Assembly: GCF_022179285.1 (NCBI RefSeq)
Contig: NZ_BPQO01000021.1
Span: 1 to 64,000, forward strand
Direction of reading: 5' to 3'
Origin: Methylobacterium hispanicum
GTDB lineage: Bacteria > Pseudomonadota > Alphaproteobacteria > Rhizobiales > Beijerinckiaceae
DNA length: 64,000 nt
Shown here: positions 1 through 7,345 of the stretch, one piece after another
How the letters are laid out: each line of letters starts with the position of its first letter
Numbering within the stretch: position 1 is the stretch's first letter
Translations under genes and position numbers: made by a program
The notes under the pieces: generated by a model
Database searches by the model: none
The model's input: the letters and a program-made list of their open reading frames with translations, nothing else
Told to the model about the DNA's origin: nothing

Positions 1-1
1 G

Positions 2-196
2 CCCGACCCCGTGCCCTCGCACCCGGCCCTCAACTGCGCGATCAAGGGCAACATCAGCCGCTCGGGCGAGAAGGTCTACCACCTGCCAGGCAGCCGGGAC
101 TACGCACGCACCGTCATCGACGAGAAGGCGGGCGAGCGCATGTTCTGCTCAGAGGACGAAGCGAAGGCGGCTGGATGGCGGGCGCCGCGCGGATAG
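2..196 (+). CDS. C-terminal fragment of a sunset-domain (thermonuclease-family-like) protein
   Basis: The reading frame is open at the window edge and the visible part is only the C-terminus. It contains the compact motif GNIS-x-SGEKVYHLPGS followed by conserved ID, GERMFCSEDEA and AGWR. This is the domain found at the C-terminus of many SNase-like thermonuclease proteins and other small secreted or phage-borne proteins of alphaproteobacteria. Any nuclease domain would lie upstream of the window, so catalytic function cannot be judged. A GTG at 11 could serve as a start but would cut into the domain's leader, so I treat the gene as truncated by the window. Confidence 0.6.
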   Translation, partial: PDPVPSHPALNCAIKGNISRSGEKVYHLPGSRDYARTVIDEKAGERMFCSEDEAKAAGWRAPRG

Positions 197-211
197 ACGC
201 GCCTGAGAGCA

Positions 212-451
212 TCAGAGCTTTCTTGTGCGGCTACGCTCGCTAGCTTCGAGCACATCCTTGCATCGCTGCGACAGCGACATGTAATCGCCCGGCGGCAGGG
301 CCTCGGCCGCGCATAGGTCAACTTCGTTTCTCTGAATGGCGACGTGCTCGGCACGGCCAAACCCGACACCTGCCGCGACCCACAACGCTACAGGTATGAC
401 CGCGACAGCTATGCCTGCCACTGCGATCAGAACGCCGATCTTCCGCATCAT
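212..451 (-). CDS. Small single-span membrane protein, unknown function
   Basis: The product is 79 residues with a hydrophobic N-terminal segment (about residues 5-30, rich in A, V, I) followed by a polar tail with two cysteines. It could be a membrane-anchored periplasmic peptide or a signal-peptide-bearing small protein. It converges on the sunset-domain gene. I do not recognise the family. The coding call rests on the clear N-terminal hydrophobic segment with a charged start (MMRK). Confidence 0.45.
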   Translation of the reverse strand: MMRKIGVLIAVAGIAVAVIPVALWVAAGVGFGRAEHVAIQRNEVDLCAAEALPPGDYMSLSQRCKDVLEASERSRTRKL

Positions 452-530
452 TCTGCTCCCGCTAAAGGGAAATATGCCTTAAGGTAAAGCTTGTGTCGAA
501 TCTGGAAGCTAGGGGGTGGCGTCGTAGATC

Positions 531-737
531 ATGCGGCCCCGGAGCAACGACCCCACGCCGGCCGACCAATTTGAGGCGTACATCCGCGAGGTTGAGGCGC
601 GGGAGGCGGCGCAGCCCCGTCGTCCTACCGGCCCGCGCTCGACCTGGCCGCAGCGCGCGATCGCCCTCGCGGTCGGCTTGGCGCTCTGGGCCGTCATCCT
701 CGCCGGCCTGTCGCGGGCGGTGGTCGGGTGGCCGTGA
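531..737 (+). CDS. Small C-terminally anchored membrane protein, unknown
   Basis: The product is 68 residues: a polar, charged N-terminal half (acidic helix followed by a proline/arginine-rich linker) and one hydrophobic segment near the C-terminus (about residues 46-64). The layout fits a tail-anchored small protein. Short proteins of this shape are common in alphaproteobacterial mobile elements, but I cannot name a family. It converges on the next leftward gene. Confidence 0.4.
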   Translation: MRPRSNDPTPADQFEAYIREVEAREAAQPRRPTGPRSTWPQRAIALAVGLALWAVILAGLSRAVVGWP

Positions 738-772
738 GCCGCTACACTCCCACGTTGGCAGTCGGTAGAAGC

Positions 773-967
773 TCAGCCAGCGGCGCGGAGCTCCGGCGCT
801 GCGTCGGCCCGCTCCTGCAATTGCTCGATCTGCCCCTCCATGTAGTCGATGAGCGCCCGGTGCTCCTCGCGGCCCTCTGACGGCGTCTCGCGATCCAGCA
901 TCTGCCGGCGGCAGTGTGCCACCATCCGCTCCAGCGCCTGGACGTAGCCCGCCTCTCGCTCGGTCAT
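773..967 (-). CDS. Small charged helical protein, unknown
   Basis: The product is 64 residues, almost wholly charged and helical (many E, R, Q), and probably cytoplasmic. I chose the ATG at 967 because a good Shine-Dalgarno (GGGAGG) sits a few bases before it. The upstream in-frame extension to 1054 has proline-rich low-complexity sequence and no ribosome site. I see no recognisable domain. Confidence 0.45.
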   Translation of the reverse strand: MTEREAGYVQALERMVAHCRRQMLDRETPSEGREEHRALIDYMEGQIEQLQERADAAPELRAAG

Positions 968-1200
968 CGTGCCTCCCGCCCGGCCTGGAACACGACACGG
1001 CCGCGTCGGACGCATCCTTGCGGCCGCCGGGTTGGGATTGGGTGAATCGGGCACCTAGCGTGCGGCAGCGCAGAGTGCGAACGTCGCTTCTGGGGTAGTT
1101 CCACGGCCATCCCCTTCCCCGATCCCGGCAAGGCCGATTAAGACGTTGTCCACCGGTTTTTGCTCTGGTCGCCGGTGAGAAACCGCCAAGCTTGAAGCTG

Positions 1201-2070
1201 ATGCCCGCCGCCATGCCTGAACCTCGCTTCCGCCCGGTGCACGACGCCCACGCGATCGTCGAGGAAAGCACTTTCTTCGAGTTCATGCCGCCGCTTAAGC
1301 AGGCAATGCCGGCCCTTATCTCGCTCAAGGACGAGCTGCGGCACGACTTCCCATCCCACGAGATCCTGAACATGATGCAGGTTCAGGTCTTCCAGCAGAA
1401 CCAGAGCCAACCGCAGGTGACGCAACCCCGCGTCAACGAAGCGGCGGGCATCAACATGCAACGCTTCGACGCGGATGGCACGCTGGCGAGCACCATATCC
1501 ATCGCTCAGGAAACTGTGACGCTGGACGAGTATCGATACACGCGCTGGCACGAGGTGTGGCCGCGCCAGCGCGAGCACATCGCGAAGATCTTCGCTCGGA
1601 TGTCAGGCACCCCCTCGTTCATGACAGGCGTCGGGATGCGCTGGACAGACCAGTTCATCTATGAGGGCGAGGACGAGGCCTACGACGCCCACGAGCTTCT
1701 CGACCCGACTTCGGCCTACCTGCATCCGCGCGCCTTCACATCCGGAACCCGGTGGCACTGCCATACGGGATGGTTCGATGCAGACACGACTCGGGGCTAC
1801 GAGATCCTTAATCAGGTCAATCTGGATGCGGGCGCTGTGAACGTACAGGGGGCCATGCGAACCGCCGTGACGATCGGGCACGCCCAGATACTGCGCGCCA
1901 ATCAGGCCATCGACGAGTTGGCTCCTTTCGTACCGGGAAATCCGTCAGGGCTTGAGGCGTTGTCCGCCTTGATGGAGGCCTTACATGATGGCAACAAGCG
2001 CCTTCTGAGGAATCTCCTGACCGAATCAATGAGTACCCGGATCGGTCTGGGACTGGAGCGAGCGGAATGA
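1201..2070 (+). CDS. TIGR04255 family protein, first gene of a three-gene cassette
   Basis: The product is about 289 residues and resembles the TIGR04255 family of sporadically distributed proteins with no known activity. The hallmarks visible are an N-terminal stretch with AIVEE followed by an aromatic strand and a PPL turn, then mixed alpha/beta sequence and a C-terminal helical region ending in LLTESM. No catalytic motif can be recognised. An in-frame TTG at 1192 is an alternative start; no clear ribosome site decides between them. The stop overlaps the next gene's start in an ATGA, which indicates translational coupling. The cassette sits as cargo beside the virion-protein operon and on the opposite strand. 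Confidence 0.65.
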   Translation: MPAAMPEPRFRPVHDAHAIVEESTFFEFMPPLKQAMPALISLKDELRHDFPSHEILNMMQVQVFQQNQSQPQVTQPRVNEAAGINMQRFDADGTLASTISIAQETVTLDEYRYTRWHEVWPRQREHIAKIFARMSGTPSFMTGVGMRWTDQFIYEGEDEAYDAHELLDPTSAYLHPRAFTSGTRWHCHTGWFDADTTRGYEILNQVNLDAGAVNVQGAMRTAVTIGHAQILRANQAIDELAPFVPGNPSGLEALSALMEALHDGNKRLLRNLLTESMSTRIGLGLERAE

Positions 2071-2624
2071 TCTCGGAACGCCGAGCAACGAGAACGACGA
2101 CGCCCGGCAGCTCTGTGCTGGCCGTAGGCGTGTTCTCGTCGCGCGACCGACGCCACCTCATGCCATTTATCGCGCTGTCCGCCCTGCTGACGACGACGCC
2201 GCCCGCAGCAAGCGCCATCGATCCTCATCGGTTCGAGAGCACGGCCCTGACGACCCGTCCGACGCTGCCGGCCTTCCGGGAATGCGCGCTCATCAAGCGC
2301 ATCCGTGAACTGGCGACCTATCAGGTTGGCTGGGACGGACCGGAGAGCGTCGGACCCACCATAGAGACGGTAAAGCAGGCGATCGATTTCGCGCGTCAGC
2401 TGCAGGCGCTCGGCGACGTCGCGCAGCCTTACGTCAGCCTCGCCAACGATGGCGAGATCAACTTCTATTGGAAAACGCCTCGACTCGCCTTGGATCTCGG
2501 CTTCACGGGAACGGGCCGGTACTCCTATTATGGCGAAACGCCGGACGGCGCCGAGTTTGCGGAGGATGGCGCCGAGATCGGCCAGCCGTTGCCTCCCGAC
2601 CTGATCGCCGTCCTGCGCGCCTAA
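2067..2624 (+). CDS. Second cassette protein with a WDG motif, unknown function
   Basis: The product is 185 residues, start-coupled to the TIGR04255 gene by a 4-base overlap. After a variable N-terminus with a hydrophobic stretch (about residues 32-50), the conserved-looking core has RIRELATYQVGWDGPESVGP, then PYVSLANDGEINFYW and a YSYY segment. WDG followed by a proline/glycine turn and a DGEI strand is a pattern I know from uncharacterised proteins encoded next to TIGR04255 genes; I cannot attach a function. No nuclease, ATPase or peptidase motif is visible. The hydrophobic stretch could be a signal or membrane anchor if translation began at residue 32. Confidence 0.6.
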   Translation: MISERRATRTTTPGSSVLAVGVFSSRDRRHLMPFIALSALLTTTPPAASAIDPHRFESTALTTRPTLPAFRECALIKRIRELATYQVGWDGPESVGPTIETVKQAIDFARQLQALGDVAQPYVSLANDGEINFYWKTPRLALDLGFTGTGRYSYYGETPDGAEFAEDGAEIGQPLPPDLIAVLRA

Positions 2625-2645
2625 CTGCCTTCCTGCAGGTCGTGA

Positions 2646-3191
2646 ATGAGCGTCGCCGAGGCGCGTGATGCCCCTGAGCCGGTTGCAGCCGTTCCCCACG
2701 AGGAATGGCTGCTCCGGCTCAACTTCAATCCGGAGCATATTCACGGCAATGAGGTCGTGCCGTCAGCCGTAAGTCTGACCGATCTGAAGTCGCGCGGCTA
2801 CAGCGTCGATCGCGAGCACCTTGTCGACATCAGGATCGTCGCCGACCGGGCTAAGAGCCATGCAGCGAACAGGCCTGACGACCGGAAGGTCTCTTACCTA
2901 TCACGCTTCGAATGCGGGCCGGTCTGTGGCGAGACCGATGCGGAGGGGAAAGTCGCCTTCCGTATCGAGGCGTCCCCCGTCATCGCTACAGAAGCCCAGC
3001 CGGCCAATCCAGCTCATGCGCATATCAAGAGCGCAATCCCTCGGGGAGAGGCGGGCTTACGCAAGATCCGTATGCTGCTGATACCGCACCTACAGCGCTT
3101 CATTGCCCTGGAAGAGTACGTGCGGAACGCAAGCAACGACGATCAGGTGGGGCAGGGCGTGTCACAAGCCTCTGACTCTCGGCCGGACTGA
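2646..3191 (+). CDS. Third cassette protein, histidine-containing, unknown function
   Basis: The product is 181 residues and starts 21 bases after the WDG gene. The core begins at EEWLLRLNFNPEHIHG, continues with a SLTDLKSRGYSVDRE element, then LSRFECGPV and NPAHAHIKSA, and ends with a basic helix before EEYV. The conserved-looking histidines (PEHIH, PAHAH), arginines and cysteine could form an active or metal site, but this is inference. No known domain is recognised. Gene order, same strand and overlap or short spacing suggest that all three cassette proteins work together. Confidence 0.6.
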   Translation: MSVAEARDAPEPVAAVPHEEWLLRLNFNPEHIHGNEVVPSAVSLTDLKSRGYSVDREHLVDIRIVADRAKSHAANRPDDRKVSYLSRFECGPVCGETDAEGKVAFRIEASPVIATEAQPANPAHAHIKSAIPRGEAGLRKIRMLLIPHLQRFIALEEYVRNASNDDQVGQGVSQASDSRPD

Positions 3192-3205
3192 CCGGCGACT
3201 ACACG

Positions 3206-3239
3206 AAAAAGCCCGCCGCGGCGCTGAGCCGGGCGGGCT
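3206..3239 (-). terminator. Intrinsic terminator of the leftward virion-protein operon
   Basis: Read leftward, AGCCCGCC and GGCGGGCT form an 8-bp stem with a longer GC-rich apex, followed directly by TTTTT. It lies between the 3' ends of the convergent cassette and virion operons and serves the latter. Confidence 0.75.
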
Positions 3240-3339
3240 GAGTCTAGGGAGGAAACACCGCCGAAGCGGGCACATGCGGCGTCTAGCATTTGGCATGCCA
3301 GCCCCCGTGTGTGCTTCGGCACTCGTCACCGAACCGTCA

Positions 3340-5397
3340 TCAGCGCCGTGCCGCCTGCCCCTGTACGGCAGCCCGCAGCACCGCATCGGCCACAGGGGTC
3401 TGAGCCCGCTGCGCGACGATGCTCCGGATCTGCTGCACGCTGTCGGGCGCCGCGAAGAGGTCGGCCAGGGTGGCGTTGTTGCGCCCGAGATAGGCCCGGC
3501 GCGCCGCGTCGCCGGCGTTCGCCAGCATGGAGCGGCCGCCGGTGCGCAGCGCCGTCAGGCCCTGCTGCGGAAGCGTCTCGCCGCCGATTTCCGCCCGGTA
3601 CTGCGCGTTGAAGTCGGTCGGGCTGCCCTGCGGCTTGCGAGTGCCCGTGGCGCGCAGGACGTCGAGCAGCTCGCTCACGGCCTTGCGCGGCGACGCGGAC
3701 GGCGCGCGCCCGCGCTCGATCGCCGCCAGCACCGCGTCGAGGTTGCGCCCCTGCTGCTCCGTCCCGGCGACGTCCTTCGCGAACCGGGCGCCACCGCCCT
3801 GCGCCTCTCCGCCGACGAGCCGCGTCATGCTGGCGTCCGCCTGGTTGGCGAGCGCCTGCCGGATCAGCGGCCCGACCACGTCGGGATCGCGCGCCGCCAG
3901 CCGCGTGATGGCGTCGGCAAGCTCGCCCTCGCCGCCGACCTGCGGGCGGCGCGGCAGCACGGCGGCCGTCGCAGCGCTGGTGTCGCTGGCGCCCGCGATG
4001 GCGCCGAGCGGTCCCTGCTCCAGCGGCTCCAGGTTCTGCCGGCGCGCCTGCGCCTGTGCAGTGAGCGCGTCGTCGTAGGCCTGGACGCCACCGCGGGACG
4101 GGTCCCGAGCGATGGCGCGCGCTTCGGCGGCCCCGCCCTCGTACAGGCCTGCAGCCTGTGAGCTGAAGCCCGGATTGGCTCGGTTGCCGAGCGCCACGCC
4201 GCGGTCGCGCATGTCCTTCGTCACGGCGTCGATCACGGCCACGGAGTTGTCGGGCTGGCCCGCATAGGCCGGGCCGAGCACCTCGTCGCTGCGCAGCCGC
4301 CGCAGCGACGCCTGAAAGGCTGGATCCGCCGCGATCGGCTCGAAGTCCGCCCGGTCAAGGACGTGCCGCCCGGCCTCGTCGTAGGCGGGGCGCGTGGCCC
4401 GGTTGATGCCGGCGCGTACGTCGTCGATGGCGCCCTGCGCCGCCGCGGCCGCGCGCGGCCCGAGCGTCGAGGGCTGCAGGCTCTGAGGGGCGATGGTGTC
4501 GAAGGCGGCGTCGGCTCCGGCCCGCATCTGACCAGGGCGCGCCGCCATCATCTCGGCGAGCACGACGCTCTGCGGCGAGCCCTCGACGAAGCGCTGCACA
4601 TCGGCGAGCTTCGTGGCGCCGCCCGTGGCCTGCTGAATCGCCTCCGGCCCGGTGAGCGGGATGCCGAGCCGCCGACCTGTCTCGGCGAGCGCCTCCGCCC
4701 GGTTGAACTGCTCGGGTGTCAGGCGGCCAGCGGTCGTGCCGATGGCGCGGGCGGGTGCGTCGGTGCGCGCCGCCACCGCGGCCGTGCCGAGATTGCCGGC
4801 GAGCGCTCCGGCCAGCCGCGCCACGGGCTCGGCCTTGCTGCCCTTCGCGAGTTGCCCGGCGGTCTCCGAGACGACGGCCGGAATCACGGTCTCGGCAGCC
4901 TTGCGCGCGAGCCCGCCCGGTCCGATTGCGGCGCCGGTGGCGAACTCGCCGACCGTCTGCGCGTACTGCCCGGCCGTCGTCTTCGGCTCGTAGAGGGGCC
5001 CCGTGACGGTCTCGACGCCCTGGCGGATCGCGCCGGAGCCCGGCAGCCCGCCGCCCGAGCCGATGCCGCGGTACATCCGGTCGAAGTTGGCGCGTTCCGG
5101 CGTCCCGGCCTGCGGACCGAGCCCCGTCCAGTCCATGACCTTGTGCCCGATGCCGAGCATGATGTCGTCGACGAGGCTACTGCCCATGTGCTGCACGTCG
5201 CCCGGCAGGCCCGCGAGACCGATGGCGCCTTTGGCCGCGCCGGTCGGCAGGGCCTTGGCGACATCGACCGCGACGCTCGGCTGCTCGGGCGCGCCGGCTG
5301 CGGCCGCCGGGACGAAGCGGAAGCCGGGCGGGAGGTCATCCGCCGGTGCGGGCTGCGAGCGCGTGACGACTCGAAAGCCGGCGGGCAGATCATCCAT
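3340..5397 (-). CDS. Large phage virion-associated (ejection-like) protein
   Basis: The product is 685 residues and rich in alanine, glycine, glutamine and arginine. The N-terminus has two copies of the linear motif DDLPxGF (residues 2 and 20), which I associate with N-termini of internal virion or DNA-ejection proteins of short-tailed and related phages. A glycine-rich, weakly hydrophobic stretch follows (about residues 45-190), then long amphipathic helices without recognisable enzymatic motifs. It is the last gene of a leftward operon behind the tailspike and overlaps the previous gene by 8 bases. A virion role is inferred from size, composition and neighbours. Confidence 0.55.
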   Translation of the reverse strand: MDDLPAGFRVVTRSQPAPADDLPPGFRFVPAAAAGAPEQPSVAVDVAKALPTGAAKGAIGLAGLPGDVQHMGSSLVDDIMLGIGHKVMDWTGLGPQAGTPERANFDRMYRGIGSGGGLPGSGAIRQGVETVTGPLYEPKTTAGQYAQTVGEFATGAAIGPGGLARKAAETVIPAVVSETAGQLAKGSKAEPVARLAGALAGNLGTAAVAARTDAPARAIGTTAGRLTPEQFNRAEALAETGRRLGIPLTGPEAIQQATGGATKLADVQRFVEGSPQSVVLAEMMAARPGQMRAGADAAFDTIAPQSLQPSTLGPRAAAAAQGAIDDVRAGINRATRPAYDEAGRHVLDRADFEPIAADPAFQASLRRLRSDEVLGPAYAGQPDNSVAVIDAVTKDMRDRGVALGNRANPGFSSQAAGLYEGGAAEARAIARDPSRGGVQAYDDALTAQAQARRQNLEPLEQGPLGAIAGASDTSAATAAVLPRRPQVGGEGELADAITRLAARDPDVVGPLIRQALANQADASMTRLVGGEAQGGGARFAKDVAGTEQQGRNLDAVLAAIERGRAPSASPRKAVSELLDVLRATGTRKPQGSPTDFNAQYRAEIGGETLPQQGLTALRTGGRSMLANAGDAARRAYLGRNNATLADLFAAPDSVQQIRSIVAQRAQTPVADAVLRAAVQGQAARR

Positions 5398-6850
5398 TGT
5401 AGGTCTCCCACTTGCCGCCGCGCCGGATCATCCGTGCGCCGGCGTCGTTCTCGATGATCGTGCCTTCGGAGTAGCCACCCGCCTGCGCAGTGCTGGCGGC
5501 GGGCGCCCCCGTGCCGGCGGGGCCGCCGCGGTCGACTGCGCTGAAGCGGGCAAAGGGCGTCTGTGTGGCCGCGATCTGTGCGTCGGCCTCCGCCCGGCTG
5601 ATCTCGCCGCGCAGCGCCCGCGCCGCGATGTCGCCGACGGCTTGCTGGTACTGCGCGCCGCCCCGGAGCGTGTCCAGGATCAGGCGGTTACCGCCGGGCT
5701 GGTTCAGGATCGACGGCAGGCTGGCGAGGAAGTTGGTGAGCTCGAGGTCGGACTGTGCGCCCGATCCCGGCACGCGCAGCGCCGGAGCGATGCGCTGCGC
5801 GATCGCGTTGGCGGCGGTCAGCCGATCCATCTTGCCGCCGGTCAGGCCGTTGGCGACCTCGTCCAGACCGAGCTCCTTGGCATAGCCCGCGACGCGCAGG
5901 CGGGTCTCGGCGGTGGCGCCGGTCGGGGCGTCGACTAGCAGCGCGTCGAGCATGTCGATGTCGCTGCCGAAGCTGCGGGCTCGCAATCCGCCCTTCGCCA
6001 TCTCGCCGTAGGCCTTGGCCGCGTCGGTGTCCGCTTGGTTGCGGAACGAGTCGGCGACGGCGCCGCGGCCCTCGGCAGCGATGGCGCTGTCGTACTCCGC
6101 CCGACGCGGATCCCCGGCCGGCAGGCCAGCCCGCTCAGCCTGCAGCCGCGCGAGGCTCGACGGCGCCTGCTGCGCGGGCGCGGGCGTCCGGCCGATCGCC
6201 TGCGGCCCGGTTACGAGCGTGGGACCGCCCTCACCCATCACGGTCTGGAGCGGCGTGTTGCCGAAGGTGGCGGCCTGCTGCTGCTCGATCGGCATGCCCT
6301 GGAAGACGGCGGCCTTGACCTCGTCCATCGACAGCGGCTTCGGCGCGCCGGCGAGCGTGCGGCCGTCCGGCAGGGTCGCGGTCTGGCCCTGGTTCAGCTC
6401 GACCACGCCCGTCTGCGTCTGCGGCACGCCGTAGATGTTGGCGATACGCTCCGGGATGAACCGCGATGCCCCCGTCGCCACCGGCGCCAGCAATGCGCGC
6501 TCGGTCTCGCCCTGCTGCTGCATGCGGGTTTGCTGCAGCGCCCGCGCGTTGTCGGCAGCGTTCGTGCGCACGGACGTATCGTTGTTCATCCGCACCGCCG
6601 TGAGGCTGGCGTTCGGGTTGTAGAGCTGCGCGATGCCGGCGAGCCGATCGAGGCGCGGCTGATCGACGTTGGGCTGGCCCGCCATCGCGTACAGCTCGGC
6701 GATGCGCCCCTGCTGCGCGGCGGATTCGCGAGCCTTCTGTCCAGCGAGGATTTCCTGCGGCGAGGCCGGAGCGAAGACCTTGGCGAGGCTGTCGAAGCCC
6801 GCCTCGATCTGGCTCGTATCAATGCCGCGTCGGGCCCGGTACATCGGCAT
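5390..6850 (-). CDS. Phage virion-associated protein, unknown
   Basis: The product is 486 residues, rich in A, Q and R, with long helices and no transmembrane segment. The C-terminus ends with a compact unit, EGTIIENDAGARMIRRGGKW, similar to short C-terminal motifs seen on phage structural proteins. The chosen ATG at 6850 follows an AGGACGGA ribosome site. The gene overlaps both neighbours (32 bases with the upstream gene, 8 with the downstream one), as expected in a tightly packed phage operon. Function is unknown; position suggests a particle component that acts with the 685-residue protein. Confidence 0.5.
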   Translation of the reverse strand: MPMYRARRGIDTSQIEAGFDSLAKVFAPASPQEILAGQKARESAAQQGRIAELYAMAGQPNVDQPRLDRLAGIAQLYNPNASLTAVRMNNDTSVRTNAADNARALQQTRMQQQGETERALLAPVATGASRFIPERIANIYGVPQTQTGVVELNQGQTATLPDGRTLAGAPKPLSMDEVKAAVFQGMPIEQQQAATFGNTPLQTVMGEGGPTLVTGPQAIGRTPAPAQQAPSSLARLQAERAGLPAGDPRRAEYDSAIAAEGRGAVADSFRNQADTDAAKAYGEMAKGGLRARSFGSDIDMLDALLVDAPTGATAETRLRVAGYAKELGLDEVANGLTGGKMDRLTAANAIAQRIAPALRVPGSGAQSDLELTNFLASLPSILNQPGGNRLILDTLRGGAQYQQAVGDIAARALRGEISRAEADAQIAATQTPFARFSAVDRGGPAGTGAPAASTAQAGGYSEGTIIENDAGARMIRRGGKWETYNG

Positions 6851-7343
6851 GGAATCCGTCCTGCTGCTCTGTGGTGAAAGCGTCGATGGCGCGCCGGACC
6901 TCCGGCAGGCCGCGGTAGGCGGTGATCTGAAGCGAGACGTTCTCGACCTCGTTGGCGAGCATGCGGACCATCGCCCGGAAGCCCGGAGCGAACTCCGGGT
7001 GCCAAGAGACCTGAACCTCTCGCGGCTCGGCCCAGAGGCGCAGCAGGTCCGCGAGCCGCGCCTGCACGTTGCCGAAGGTCCGCTCGGTCAGCAGCAGCGG
7101 CACGGCGGCGCGCGCCAGCGCCTGCTCGGCGCAGAGGATCAGGGCCGCGAGCGGCGCTCGATCCTCCGGCGGCAGCGGGCCGTACTCGAAGCCCTCGCAC
7201 ATCGCCCGCATGCCCGCGGCAAAGGTGCCGGACGGATCCCAATCCGTGATCGCCTGCCGGAAGGCCGCCAGCGCGAAGTTGCTGGCGTCACCGACGTCAG
7301 CCGTGAGGGCGCCGCGCCGGATCGGGTGTGCCCCGGGCGACAT
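6819..7343 (-). CDS. Phage operon protein, unknown
   Basis: The product is 174 residues and mostly helical, without signal peptide or membrane span. I chose the ATG at 7343, which is 2 bases after the tailspike stop; the upstream extension would overlap the tailspike and has poor composition. The sequence has conserved-looking tryptophans (ITDWDPSG, LRLWAEP, VSWHPEF) and resembles in general layout the protein encoded before the tailspike, which may also be a small accessory or chaperone-like protein. I do not recognise the family. Confidence 0.5.
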   Translation of the reverse strand: MSPGAHPIRRGALTADVGDASNFALAAFRQAITDWDPSGTFAAGMRAMCEGFEYGPLPPEDRAPLAALILCAEQALARAAVPLLLTERTFGNVQARLADLLRLWAEPREVQVSWHPEFAPGFRAMVRMLANEVENVSLQITAYRGLPEVRRAIDAFTTEQQDGFHADVPGPTRH

Positions 7344-7345
7344 CG

